DNA of 64,000 nucleotides from Acidobacteriota bacterium (GCA_029263395.1 JAJCXO010000232.1:1-64000), one strand, 5' to 3'. Counted from the first letter of the stretch, positions 26,026-35,242 are shown. Program-made: numbers and translations. The notes: generated from the letters alone by a model not told the origin.

Positions 26026-26360
26026 ATGGAGCTCAACACGGCAAAGCACAACTTCGACTTTGCCGTGATGATGCTCAACATGGTCAAGCACAAGTTCGGC
26101 TTTACCTCGATGAGACTCAACGCGGCAAAGCACAACTTTGGCTTGACCTCGATGAGACTCAACGCGGCAAAGCGCACCTTCGACTTGACCCCAATGAAGG
26201 TGAATCCGGCAAAGCGCAACTTCGACTTGACCCCGATGAGACTCAACACGGCAAAGCACAATACGGCCTGACCTCGATGAGTCCCAACATGGCAAAACAC
26301 AACTTCGGCTTGACCTCAATGAAGTTTGATGCGGCAAAGCACAACTTCGGCTTTTGGTCG
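26026..26360. repeat. 8 x 42-bp tandem repeat array
   Basis: Eight units begin with ATG at 26026, 26068, 26110, 26152, 26194, 26236, 26277 and 26319. The spacing is exactly 42 except for a 1-bp deletion in unit six. On the plus strand each encodes 14 residues of the form M-R-L-N-x-A-K-H-N-F-G-L-T-S. An 81-residue frame runs 26026-26271 until the deletion causes a stop; units 7-8 continue in the next frame. The minus strand is also open through most of the array, so translation cannot be decided. It fills most of the 423-bp gap between the M14 and pirin genes. Confidence 0.9.
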
Positions 26361-26369
26361 AGGCGCGGC

Positions 26370-27272
26370 TCAGTGATCCAAGAACGATCCTTGCTGTAAT
26401 TCACGGAATGCCTGACTCAGCTCGGCCTGGGTGTTCATCACGATTGGGCCCTGCCAGGCGACCGGCTCTTTGAGCGGCTTGCCCGAGACCAATAGGAATC
26501 GGATCCCATCCTCCCCTGCCTGCACGGTCACCTCGTCGCCTCGATCGAACAACACCAGCGATCGATTGTTGACTTCGGTGGAGTGGGCTGCGGCACCACC
26601 ACCGACATGTTCGGTGGGTGCTGCTAAAGGCGCGGAGGCATGAAGGAATTGACCGCCACCGGCAAAGATGTAGGCGAAGGCGTGACGGCTGGTTTCGACC
26701 GGTAGCGTCTTACGACACCCCGGTGGTACCGAGACATCGATGTAGACCGGATCGGCAGCGATACCGTCGACCGGACCTCGCTTGCCCCAAAAGCTTCCAC
26801 AGACGATGCGGGCCTGCGTGCCATCGTCTTCGGTGACCACCGGAATATCGGCTGACCGAATCCCCTGGTACCGCGGCGGCGTCATTTTGAGGGACGACGG
26901 TAGGTTCGCCCACAACTGAAAACCGTGCATACGCCCAACAGCATCCCCTTGCGGCATCTCTTGGTGGACGATGCCGCTGCCGGCGGTCATCCATTGAATA
27001 TCACCGGCCGCGATAGTGTCTCGGTTGCCCAGACTGTCACCATGTTCGACGGTACCCGCCAACACGTAGGTAACGGTCTCAATGCCCCGATGCGGATGCC
27101 AGGGGAACCCCTTCAGGTAGTCTTCCGGATGATCGTTGCGAAAGTCGTCCAACAGCAGAAAAGGATCAAGTTCCGACGGGTCACCGAAACCGAAGGCACG
27201 GTCGAGACGGACGCCGGCACCCTCCATAGCGGGGGTTGCCGTGCTGACACGCTTGACGGGTCTGATAGACAT
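26370..27272 (-). CDS. pirin family protein
   Basis: A 300-residue bicupin. The N-terminal cupin carries the pirin metal motif HPHRGIETVTYVLAG followed by H-x-DS-x-GN and QWMTAGSGI.HQE, giving the 3-His/1-Glu iron site. The C-terminal cupin is the more degenerate half (HAFAYIFAGGGQF). Pirins include quercetinases and redox-dependent co-regulators; neither role can be chosen here. The gene starts 157 bp from the divergent receptor kinase and ends beside the 42-bp array. Confidence 0.9.
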   Translation of the reverse strand: MSIRPVKRVSTATPAMEGAGVRLDRAFGFGDPSELDPFLLLDDFRNDHPEDYLKGFPWHPHRGIETVTYVLAGTVEHGDSLGNRDTIAAGDIQWMTAGSGIVHQEMPQGDAVGRMHGFQLWANLPSSLKMTPPRYQGIRSADIPVVTEDDGTQARIVCGSFWGKRGPVDGIAADPVYIDVSVPPGCRKTLPVETSRHAFAYIFAGGGQFLHASAPLAAPTEHVGGGAAAHSTEVNNRSLVLFDRGDEVTVQAGEDGIRFLLVSGKPLKEPVAWQGPIVMNTQAELSQAFRELQQGSFLDH

Positions 27273-27429
27273 TGCGGGACTCCTTTCAGTGGCAGGTATC
27301 TACAGCATACACCTGCACCGCATTAGCGGGAGGTCAACTTCTTGATCCACTGATGCATATCGTCTCGCTTGTGCGCATAAAAGGATGGAGAGCGTCCGCA
27401 GTGGTATCGTCTGCGGGACAATGTAGAGG

Positions 27430-29844
27430 GTGCTTAGACGCCTGGCTTCAACCCCAATTGCTGGTCCTATGCGCTCGCGAGACCGAGCCGATGAATCGAG
27501 TGTCGACGTGAAATATTGCCCACTATGCGGGACCGAGTATCCCGATGGGGACCTCTGCCCCACTGACCAGGCTGTTCTGATCCAGGTCCAGGACACCTCA
27601 GACCCTCTGATCGGCCAGGTGCTCAAAGGCACCTACCGCATCGAGGAACAGATTGGTGCGGGTGGCATGGGCGAGGTTTATCGCGCTGTCCAGATGCCCT
27701 TGGGCCGCGACGTGGCGATCAAATGCCTGCTGCCGAGCCTGCTGTCGACGCCTTCGATGGTGCAACGCTTCTTTCAGGAAGCGAAGCTGCTCAGTCAGCT
27801 GAACCATCCCAATGTCGTCAGCATCATCGACTTTGGCAACACCGAGGCCGGTCTGATTTTCATGGTCATGGAATTCCTCGATGGCTCGACCCTCGGCGAT
27901 CTGGTGCCGCAAGATCATGGACTGCCCATGCCTCAGGTGCTGCGCTTGATGCAGCAGGCCTGCTCAGGCGTCGGCGCCGCCCATCGCTGCAATCTGGTGC
28001 ATCGTGACCTCAAGCCCGAAAATGTTTTCGTCGCCCGCAGCGCTGGCGGCGAAGAGGTGGTGAAAGTACTCGACTTTGGGATCGCCAGGGTCCTCGAAGG
28101 TGAGCAGAATACACGCTTGACCCAAACCGGCATGCTGATGGGTACCCCAGGATTCATCGCACCGGAGCAAATTCAATCGACCTGCGAAGCGGACTCCAGG
28201 GCGGATATTTATGCCCTTGGGGCAATTCTCTATTTCATGCTCACCGGCGGCCGGCCGTACGAAGGTGCAACCCCGCAGTCGATTTTCGCGCAGCAGTTGA
28301 ATGACGCGCCGATTATGGATCTAGGCCGACTCGGCGAGTTTCCACAACTGGCCGCCGTGGTGCACAAAGCCATGCACATGGACCCCGCGGCTCGTTATCA
28401 ACAAGCCGAGGAAATTGCCGCCGCGCTAAACACCGCCTCCGATCCGACCCTGTCGCCAAGTGAGTTCACCGGTCACTCGACAGGGCGCCGCGCTTCAACA
28501 GCGACCACACCGCCCACGGTCATGACAAGGGCGCCTCAGACTGGCGACCGCCCCTTAGTACCAACCGTGGACATGCGCCCGACCGAGGTGATCCCACGGC
28601 CACAAAAGCGCACCTGGCTGGCACTGGTAGGGACTATCCTGCTCGTCGCGTTCATCGTCGCTGGTGTGTTCTGGCAGGCGCAAAAGGAGGGCCAGGTGGC
28701 TGGCGAAGAAGCGACCGCCAGCGACCGAGGGATCACTGCAGACCGTGTGCTGCTCGGCATGAGTGCGCCGTTTTCCGGCGCCTCTCGCGAGCTTGGCCGC
28801 GGTATGCAGCTCGGGATCGAAACCTGCCTGCTGGAGATCAACAAAGGCGGCGGGATTCATGGTCGTGAGCTCGAATTGATCGCCCTCGACGATGGCTACG
28901 AACCGAGTCGCACCGTCGCCAACATGGCCGAATTGTTATTCGAACGAAATATTTTCGCCGTGCTCGGCAATGTCGGGACACCAACCGCCGAGGTCGCCCT
29001 GCCACTGGCTCTCGAACAGAAGGTCCCCTTCTTCGGAGCTTTCACCGGCGCTGATCTGCTGCGCAAACAGCCACCGGACCGTTTTGTCTTCAACTATCGC
29101 GCTAGCTACTCCGAAGAAACCGCCGCCATCGTCGAATACTTCCTTGATGTTGCGGGCCTCGAGCCGTCGGAGATTGCCGTTTTTGCTCAAGAAGACAGTT
29201 TCGGTGATGCGGGCTACCGCGGGGTCGTCCACACGCTCGAACAACGCGGCTACCAAGCCTCGGTGCCGCGCCTGGGCTACCGACGCAACACGACGGCACT
29301 CGACAACGCGGTCCATGCCATCGTCGAACAGCATCCGCAAGTGCGAGCTTTGGTGCTGGTAGCGACGTATCGCCCCGCCGCGCAGCTCATTCGACAACTC
29401 ACGGATGCCGGTCGCGAGCTTTCCTACGCTAGCTTATCCTTCGTCGGCAGCCGCGCCTTTGTCGAAGAGCTGACCCGCATGGGGCCGCAGTACACCGAAG
29501 GGGTCATCGTGACCCAGGTTGTTCCACACTTCGAGTCGGACGACCCCGGCGTGGCGCGCTACCGAGAACAGTTGGCCCAACACTACCCAGCCGAGCAACC
29601 GGGTTTTGTCTCACTCGAGGGTTACCTCACGGCGCGCATATTCACCGAGGCCCTGAAGCGAGCTGGCGAGCAGCCGACGATCGAGTCCTTTGTAGATGCG
29701 GCAGAGTCGATCAAGGATCTCGATCTCGGCATCGGCTCGACCCTCCACTACAACCGTGATCGTCATCAGGCGACGAGCCGCGTCTGGGGAACGGTGCTCG
29801 ACAATGCAGGCCGCTATCAGGTGCTGCCACTAGCGGCGCACTGA
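27430..29844 (+). CDS. receptor Ser/Thr kinase with extracytoplasmic Leu/Ile/Val-type binding domain
   Basis: Up to 804 residues. The order is a zinc ribbon (YCPLCGTEYPDGDLCPTD, about 29-46), then a complete PknB-like kinase at about 66-330. The kinase has the glycine loop GAGGMGEVY, VAIK, HRDLKPENV, DFG and the APE equivalent APEQ. A Pro/Thr linker follows, then one TM helix (about 395-417), then a type 1 periplasmic binding fold like branched-chain amino-acid receptors (LLGMSAPFSG...GMQLGIE, IFAVLGNVGTPTAEVALPLA) to the end. This makes a single-protein receptor that could sense a small molecule outside and signal by phosphorylation inside. The start is uncertain (GTG 27430, ATG 27469 or GTG 27508). 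No transport genes are adjacent. Confidence 0.9.
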   Translation: MLRRLASTPIAGPMRSRDRADESSVDVKYCPLCGTEYPDGDLCPTDQAVLIQVQDTSDPLIGQVLKGTYRIEEQIGAGGMGEVYRAVQMPLGRDVAIKCLLPSLLSTPSMVQRFFQEAKLLSQLNHPNVVSIIDFGNTEAGLIFMVMEFLDGSTLGDLVPQDHGLPMPQVLRLMQQACSGVGAAHRCNLVHRDLKPENVFVARSAGGEEVVKVLDFGIARVLEGEQNTRLTQTGMLMGTPGFIAPEQIQSTCEADSRADIYALGAILYFMLTGGRPYEGATPQSIFAQQLNDAPIMDLGRLGEFPQLAAVVHKAMHMDPAARYQQAEEIAAALNTASDPTLSPSEFTGHSTGRRASTATTPPTVMTRAPQTGDRPLVPTVDMRPTEVIPRPQKRTWLALVGTILLVAFIVAGVFWQAQKEGQVAGEEATASDRGITADRVLLGMSAPFSGASRELGRGMQLGIETCLLEINKGGGIHGRELELIALDDGYEPSRTVANMAELLFERNIFAVLGNVGTPTAEVALPLALEQKVPFFGAFTGADLLRKQPPDRFVFNYRASYSEETAAIVEYFLDVAGLEPSEIAVFAQEDSFGDAGYRGVVHTLEQRGYQASVPRLGYRRNTTALDNAVHAIVEQHPQVRALVLVATYRPAAQLIRQLTDAGRELSYASLSFVGSRAFVEELTRMGPQYTEGVIVTQVVPHFESDDPGVARYREQLAQHYPAEQPGFVSLEGYLTARIFTEALKRAGEQPTIESFVDAAESIKDLDLGIGSTLHYNRDRHQATSRVWGTVLDNAGRYQVLPLAAH

Positions 29845-29881
29845 ACCTAGCGGCGCACTGAACCTAGCCGCACAATGAACC
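29831..29881. repeat. 3 x 17-bp tandem repeat containing the kinase stop codon
   Basis: Units TAGCGGCGCACTGAACC at 29831 and 29848 are identical; the third, at 29865, differs at a few positions. The real stop TGA lies in unit one, so the repeat copies the gene end. Confidence 0.9.
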
Positions 29882-30043
29882 TGACGGCCGCTCGAGCTCC
29901 CTGACTCGAGAAGTGTGTAGAATCGTCTCACATCCGGTAGTGGGAAGGTACAGGTCTAGCAACGTCTATTTGGGACCCGTTGCGCCAAAAAAATAAGCCA
30001 CTGCCAAGATTCACGCGCAGGCGAGAGAAGACTCGAGACCATT

Positions 30044-30859
30044 GTGATCGATACCATCCAACAGTTCAGCCCCGTCACCCAGGCTTTGTTCGCATCGCTC
30101 TTCACTTGGGGGGTGACAGCGCTCGGGGCGGGTCTGGTGTTTTTCACCCGAACCGTCAGCCCCAAGCTGATGGACTCCATGCTCGGATTTGCCGCTGGCG
30201 TCATGATCGCCGCGAGCTTTTGGTCGCTGTTGGCGCCAGGTATCGAAATGGCCGAACAGATGGGCCATCAGCCGTGGCTAACCGCCGCCCTTGGATTCAT
30301 GGCTGGCGGGGTCTTCATGAGGATCGCGGATCGCTTGCTGCCACATCTCCACCTGGGCCTGGCAGTGGAGAAAAGTGAGGGGCCGAAAACCCACTGGCGG
30401 CGAAGCACCTTGCTGGTACTCGCGATCACCCTCCACAACATTCCAGAAGGCCTTGCCGTAGGCGTGGCCTTCGGAGCGGTGGCGGCTGGCCTGCCATCCG
30501 CCACCATCGGCGGTGCGATCGCGTTGGCTATCGGCATTGGTCTCCAGAACTTCCCAGAAGGCGCCGCGGTCTCGCTGCCCTTACGCCGCGAAGGCATGAG
30601 CCGCGCCAAAAGTTTTTTCATGGGCCAGGCCTCTGGTATCGTCGAGCCGATTGCAGCCGTCATTGGGGCGGTTTTTGTCTTGAGGATGCAGAACATCCTG
30701 CCTTACGCTCTGTGTTTTGCTGCCGGCGCGATGATTTTTGTCGTCGTTGAGGAGCTGATCCCAGAATCTCAACGCCACGAGAAGAATATCGATCTGGTCA
30801 CGCTGGCGACAATGGTCGGTTTCACCGTGATGATGATCTTGGATGTAGCGCTCGGCTGA
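30044..30859 (+). CDS. ZIP family divalent metal transporter
   Basis: A 271-residue inner-membrane protein with about eight TM helices. The signature [14 protein letters not shown] (TM4) and [13 protein letters not shown] (TM5) carry the metal-binding His, Asn, Glu and Gln residues of ZIP transporters of the ZupT/GufA type. A cytosolic loop HLHLG plus a charged segment follows TM3. Likely uptake of Zn, Fe or Mn. The start is a GTG at 30044. Confidence 0.93.
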   Translation: MIDTIQQFSPVTQALFASLFTWGVTALGAGLVFFTRTVSPKLMDSMLGFAAGVMIAASFWSLLAPGIEMAEQMGHQPWLTAALGFMAGGVFMRIADRLLPHLHLGLAVEKSEGPKTHWRRSTLLVLAITLHNIPEGLAVGVAFGAVAAGLPSATIGGAIALAIGIGLQNFPEGAAVSLPLRREGMSRAKSFFMGQASGIVEPIAAVIGAVFVLRMQNILPYALCFAAGAMIFVVVEELIPESQRHEKNIDLVTLATMVGFTVMMILDVALG

Positions 30860-30871
30860 GCCACCTGGTTA

Positions 30872-30936
30872 GCCACAGCCACCGGATTAGCCACAGTCAC
30901 TGGATTGGAACACAATCACTGGATTGGAACACAGTG
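30872..30936. repeat. about 3.5 x 18-19-bp tandem repeat between zip and ppk2
   Basis: Units GCCACAGCCACCGGATTA, GCCACAGTCACTGGATTG and GAACACAATCACTGGATTG are followed by a partial copy that ends in the GTG start of the next gene. Confidence 0.85.
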
Positions 30937-31716
30937 CTCGAACACCTCGACCTCAATTTCAAGTTATCTAAGAAGCAGTACCAGGAACGCCTGCCGATCC
31001 TGCAACGTCGCTTACACCAGCTCCAGCAGGCTTGTTGGAATCAGCAGTTGGCCAGTGTGCTGGTGTTCGAGGGCTGGGACGCAGCCGGTAAGCTGAGTAC
31101 GATCCGCAAGCTGACCGAGTGGCTGGAGCCCCGCGGCTTCGACATGCACGCCACGGTGGCGGCACGCAGCACAGAGCTCCAGATGCCCTGGTTGTGGCGT
31201 TTCTGGATCAAGGTCCCGGACTACGGCCACATGGCAATTTTCGAGCGCTCCTGGTATCGCCGAGTGCTGATCGAACGGGTCGAAGAGCTGGTACCGCCAG
31301 AGGAGTGGCAACGCGCCTACGAGGAGATCACCTCATTTGAACGATCCCTGGCGGACGATCGTTACGAGGTCGTCAAGTTTTTCCTCCACATCGACCGAGC
31401 TGAGCAGCGGCGCCGTTTGAACCGGCTGCAGAAAGACAAGCGCAATGCCTGGCGGATAGAACCCACCCATTTGGAACGCCACGAGAAATACAGCGACTAT
31501 CTCGCGGCGGCCGAGGAAATGCTGGAACGCACCGAGGCCGAGTGGGCACCTTGGACCATCGTCGAAGCCACCGACAAACGGTGGAGCCGGGTCAAGATCT
31601 TCGAGAGCTTGATTGCACGGCTGGAGACCGGACTGGCGAAACGCGGCCTCGAGGTACCGGCAGCGATCGAGCCGGTCGACCCGGGCCACGAGACTCTGGA
31701 GGTTTTAGATCCTTGA
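30934..31716 (+). CDS. polyphosphate kinase 2 family protein (first of a pair)
   Basis: A 260-residue PPK2-fold kinase. Walker A GWDAAGK is at 47-53, and the lid/Walker B region FERSWYRRVLIERVEE is typical of PPK2 enzymes, which move phosphate between polyphosphate and nucleotides. The position after the P-loop has LSTI instead of the usual GGTI. Its start is GTG. The second PPK2 gene overlaps its stop. The pair resembles single-polypeptide two-domain PPK2 enzymes split in two, so a heterodimer is plausible. Confidence 0.85.
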   Translation: MLEHLDLNFKLSKKQYQERLPILQRRLHQLQQACWNQQLASVLVFEGWDAAGKLSTIRKLTEWLEPRGFDMHATVAARSTELQMPWLWRFWIKVPDYGHMAIFERSWYRRVLIERVEELVPPEEWQRAYEEITSFERSLADDRYEVVKFFLHIDRAEQRRRLNRLQKDKRNAWRIEPTHLERHEKYSDYLAAAEEMLERTEAEWAPWTIVEATDKRWSRVKIFESLIARLETGLAKRGLEVPAAIEPVDPGHETLEVLDP

Positions 31717-32441
31717 CGATACTCGGCAAGCTCGATCTCACCAAGTCGCTGGACAAGCAGGAGTACAAGACGCAACTGCTCGAGTATCAACTCCGGCTGC
31801 GGGACGCCGCTTTTCGGTGTTATCAGCAACACCAATCAGTCATTGTCGTTTACGAAGGCTGGGATGCAGCCGGCAAGGGTGGCAGTATCCGCCGCTTGAC
31901 CGAGAAGCTCGACCCCCGCGGCTACCACGTCTACTCGATTGCAGCGCCGAAGATCGGTCGCAAGCGTTTTTTCCTGTGGCGCTTTTGGCGCCGCTTGCTG
32001 CCGCCGGACGAGAAGCAGATCACGATTTTTGACCGCAGCTGGTACGGCCGCGTCCTGGTCGAGCGAGTGGAGGGTTTTGCCGAGGAGCAAGATTGGAAAC
32101 GAGCCTATCGCGAGATCAACGATTTCGAGCGCGAGTTGACAGCTCAGGGTATCTTACTCGTCAAGTTTTGGTTCCAGATCGATCCCGATGAACAATTGCG
32201 GCGATTCGAAGCACGGAAGCTGATCCCCCACAAGCGCTGGAAGCTGACCGATGAGGACTACCGCAATCGGGAGAGATGGGCTGATTACGAAGTCGCCATC
32301 GACGAGATGCTGCTCAAAACCAGCACACTGACGGCTCCATGGACGGTGATTGAGGGTAATGACAAATATTACGCACGGGTCAAGAGCCTGCGTCACATGG
32401 TTGAAACGCTCGAAGCGAAACTCGACGAGGCCGCCGAATAG
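31713..32441 (+). CDS. polyphosphate kinase 2 family protein (second of a pair)
   Basis: A 242-residue PPK2. The start is taken as the TTG at 31713, whose last two bases begin the previous stop (TTGA), because GGAGG lies about 10 bases upstream and the conserved N terminus begins there. The Walker A GWDAAGKGGSI is intact, with DPRGYHVYSIAAP and FDRSWYGRVLVERVEG following as in canonical PPK2. This copy keeps the glycine-rich P-loop tail lost in its partner and is probably the active subunit. Confidence 0.88.
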   Translation: MTILGKLDLTKSLDKQEYKTQLLEYQLRLRDAAFRCYQQHQSVIVVYEGWDAAGKGGSIRRLTEKLDPRGYHVYSIAAPKIGRKRFFLWRFWRRLLPPDEKQITIFDRSWYGRVLVERVEGFAEEQDWKRAYREINDFERELTAQGILLVKFWFQIDPDEQLRRFEARKLIPHKRWKLTDEDYRNRERWADYEVAIDEMLLKTSTLTAPWTVIEGNDKYYARVKSLRHMVETLEAKLDEAAE

Positions 32442-32459
32442 CCTTCGGAGGCCGCTCCA

Positions 32460-33956
32460 CTAGCGAAACATCAACTGCTGACCATTGAACTCCGCCAGGT
32501 AAGCCTTTGCGTCGAGCTTGCGCCTGGTGCTGGCAGAGGTCATGTACCGTATTTTGCCGAAAATCGGACGCTCGGGTCCCCACGCTCGATCGTAACGTCC
32601 CAAGCACCAGAAGATACCGCTGTAGGAATTGGGGTTACGGCCGTCTACGGCATATTTGTTGTTGAGCTCGATCATGACGGCAAGCGCATCCCGCGGCGTG
32701 GCGGACCACTCGAGAATCTTCTTGGCCCACAACATCCGCAAATAGTTGTGAATGCGCCCATCGCGGATCAACTCGCGCTGGGCCGCGTTCCACAACTCAT
32801 CATGGGTGGCAGCTGCTTCGAATTCGCTCGGCGTGTAGACGTAACTACGGGGGTCGCTAGCGTGTACCGCGAGCGTCTCGCGAGCCCACAGTGGCAGAGA
32901 CTCATAACGCTCGTAGTCCTCCCGTAACGCGCACATGTTGTAACCGAGCTCACGCCAGGTCACTAGCTGGTCGAGAAACGCTTCTGCCGGTTCGCTCATC
33001 CCCCACCAGCCGCTGCGGCTTGCTGTTGCCTTGTGGAACAACCGACCAACATTCCAGCCTTCGAGGTTGGCGATGGCGTCAAAAACCTCGTGAGCCGACA
33101 CATGACCGAAGTGCAAATAGGGCGAAAGCTCACTCGTCGCTCGCTCCCTGACGTCGAGTCGGCCGTCCGTGTAACGGCCTAGTTGGCGGTCGAGGAAACG
33201 CCGCAGAGCAAAACCGCCTGCCTCGCGCCCTCCGCGATAGGCGACCGGCGGTACCGAATGATCGATCGGCATGGCCGCAAGGGCTCCCGAATCGGACGCT
33301 AGAGTCTCGACCTCGGCAAGTGGCCAACGCGCCACAACCCCTGCCGGTAATCGCTCGAGGGCGGGCAAGTTCACCTCAGCCAGTGGATTTGCCCTGGGAA
33401 ACGCATCCAGATGTTGGACCAGGGTCTTCTGAACGTAACGTCGAAAATCGACCGCCCGAAGATAGACCCGATCGGTGGCCCGCAACGGCATCAGGCCATT
33501 GGAGTCAACCTGCTCCAGGCGCACGGTGAGACGGCTAGCGGCGGCAGCAACCATCCGAGGCAAAAAGAAACATGGAAAATCATCCGTCACCACCACTGCT
33601 GCACGCTGCGACAGAGCCTCGAGCAGACCGCGGCCGTCGCCAGGGCGTGATTCGAGATACGGGTAGTAACTGACCGGCGTCCCGCGTAACCGGCGTGCAT
33701 TGTCCACCATGCCCTGCAGGACAAACGCGTGCAATCGATCCGAGGCCCAGGGGTAGCCACAGCGCAGTGCCTCGAGTACTACTAACGGCTTACCAAGCTC
33801 ACAAGCCCAATCCACGGCACGCTCGAGCCCAAAGTTCCAGTCCACGCGACGGGATGCAATCATCCAGTAGAGCACGTAGTCACCGGTGGCCCGCACTGGA
33901 GCCTGGTTACAAGACACTACCCGGAGGCCAGGAACGTTGGATTCGATATCGGACAT
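32460..33956 (-). CDS. class II CPD photolyase
   Basis: A 498-residue DNA photolyase using FAD and light to split cyclobutane pyrimidine dimers. The class II pattern is clear: YWMIASRRVDWNFGLERA near the N terminus; ERATSELSPYLHFGHVSA and EAFLDQLVTWRELGYNMC in the FAD domain; RIHNYLRMLWAKKILEWS, NNKYAVDGRNPNSYSGIFWCLGRYDRAWGPERPIFGKIRYM near the end. It converges with the PPK2 pair (18-bp gap). It suggests a light-exposed habitat. Confidence 0.95.
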   Translation of the reverse strand: MSDIESNVPGLRVVSCNQAPVRATGDYVLYWMIASRRVDWNFGLERAVDWACELGKPLVVLEALRCGYPWASDRLHAFVLQGMVDNARRLRGTPVSYYPYLESRPGDGRGLLEALSQRAAVVVTDDFPCFFLPRMVAAAASRLTVRLEQVDSNGLMPLRATDRVYLRAVDFRRYVQKTLVQHLDAFPRANPLAEVNLPALERLPAGVVARWPLAEVETLASDSGALAAMPIDHSVPPVAYRGGREAGGFALRRFLDRQLGRYTDGRLDVRERATSELSPYLHFGHVSAHEVFDAIANLEGWNVGRLFHKATASRSGWWGMSEPAEAFLDQLVTWRELGYNMCALREDYERYESLPLWARETLAVHASDPRSYVYTPSEFEAAATHDELWNAAQRELIRDGRIHNYLRMLWAKKILEWSATPRDALAVMIELNNKYAVDGRNPNSYSGIFWCLGRYDRAWGPERPIFGKIRYMTSASTRRKLDAKAYLAEFNGQQLMFR

Positions 33957-33991
33957 GAGATCCCTCTGAGAATCATGGGTTTTGCGACTGC

Positions 33992-34206
33992 CTAGATTGC
34001 ATCCAAGAACACATCGAGAGCTCGGTCGGTCTTGTGGGCTGCGCCGCAGCTCCAGAACTCCCCGGATCTCTTGCAGTCTGCCTAAGTTATTGTGGTGCCA
34101 ACGGATACGAGATGCAAACAGGTGCGAAGCTCAAACATGCTCGCTGCTTGCTCGCTCCACAAGACCTCCCTCACTGAGCCGAAAATGGCAAGACTGGACG
34201 GGATCT
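33992..34206 (+). repeat. 0.2-kb direct repeat, copy 1
   Basis: About 215 bp here recurs at 35021-35234 with high identity and a few small indels. Landmarks shared by both are CTAGATTGC at the left end, GAGAGCTCGGTCGG, GTGGGCTGCGCCGCAGCTCC (a GCTGC/GCAGC hairpin) and GCCGAAAATGGCAA at the right end. It fills most of the 359-bp gap between the photolyase and the lipoprotein gene. Confidence 0.9.
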
Positions 34207-34315
34207 ACCTAGATTTTCCGACCACGTACGGCAGAGCCGCTCTTTAGCATACGCTTACACTACCGTCTCGGAGTCAGCGTCGATCTCAGCCACTCAAGAG
34301 AATGAGGATTTTCCC

Positions 34316-35038
34316 ATGAAGCTTCACCCAACCTGGATCCACGGCTTGGTATTCTGTGTCCTGAGCCTCGGGATCTCCTGCACCAAGCCGGTTGACGATC
34401 AAAACGCTGCCGGCACCGCACCTACGCTCGACAGCCAGCCCGCGGCAGAAGAGGCGTCACCCCAGGAATCCTGGTGGCATCAACTCAATGCTCTCTGCGG
34501 CAACGCCTTCAACGGTCAACTGACCTCTCGAGACAGCGTCGACGCAGAGTTCGCCAATCAGGCGATGACGATGCACGTCCGCCACTGCGAAACCAATCGG
34601 CTCGAGATCCCTTTCCACATCGGCACGAATCGCTCGCGCACTTGGATCTTGACCCGCACAGATCAAGGACTGCAACTCCAGCATGACCATCGCCACGAGG
34701 ATGGTAGCCCGGATGCCGTCACCCTCTACGGCGGCCACACGAGTTCGCCCGGCACCGCGGTTGTCCAGCAGTTCCCTGCTGATGACTTCTCCAAACAGCT
34801 ATTCGAAGCCAATGAGCTCCAGGCGTCGGTAGTGAATGTGTGGAGCATGGAGATCATCCCCGGCAAGACGTTCTCTTACACCTTGCGACGCCCCGAGCGT
34901 CACTTCCAAGTCGACTTCGATCTCACCCAAGTGGTGGATACACCACCAGCACCCTGGGGACACGGCGACGAGCGCCAGCTCAGAGGCCCTGGACGGCTGA
35001 CCCAAGCGGCAGAGCCTAATCTAGATTGCGTCCTGTAA
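34316..35038 (+). CDS. predicted lipoprotein of unknown function
   Basis: A 240-residue secreted protein with a lipobox, SLGISC (C22), after a hydrophobic signal. The mature part begins with a Pro/Ala/Glu linker; the body has cysteine pairs (LNALCGNAFNG and HVRHCETNR) and an HIGTNRSRTW motif followed by HDHRHEDGSPD and LYGGHTSSPG. The histidine-rich region could bind metal. I do not recognise an enzyme family. Its last six codons lie inside the second 0.2-kb repeat, so the repeat unit may be a duplicated gene end. Confidence 0.8.
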   Translation: MKLHPTWIHGLVFCVLSLGISCTKPVDDQNAAGTAPTLDSQPAAEEASPQESWWHQLNALCGNAFNGQLTSRDSVDAEFANQAMTMHVRHCETNRLEIPFHIGTNRSRTWILTRTDQGLQLQHDHRHEDGSPDAVTLYGGHTSSPGTAVVQQFPADDFSKQLFEANELQASVVNVWSMEIIPGKTFSYTLRRPERHFQVDFDLTQVVDTPPAPWGHGDERQLRGPGRLTQAAEPNLDCVL

Positions 35039-35234
35039 CACGCCGAGAGCTCGGTCGGCCTTGTGGGCTGCGCCGCAGCTCCAGAACTCGCCGGATCTGC
35101 AACGAGAAGCCTAAGCCCTTTTGGTGCTAGCGGATACGAGATGCGAACAGGTGCGAAGCTCAAACATGCTCGCTGCTTGCTCGCTCCACAAGACCTTTCT
35201 CACTGAGCCGAAAATGGCAAAACGAGACGGGATC
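35021..35234 (+). repeat. 0.2-kb direct repeat, copy 2
   Basis: Counterpart of 33992-34206. It begins inside the lipoprotein gene (final codons and TAA) and continues downstream. In copy 1 the bases matching the TAA read AGA. Confidence 0.9.
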
Positions 35235-35242
35235 CAATCTAA

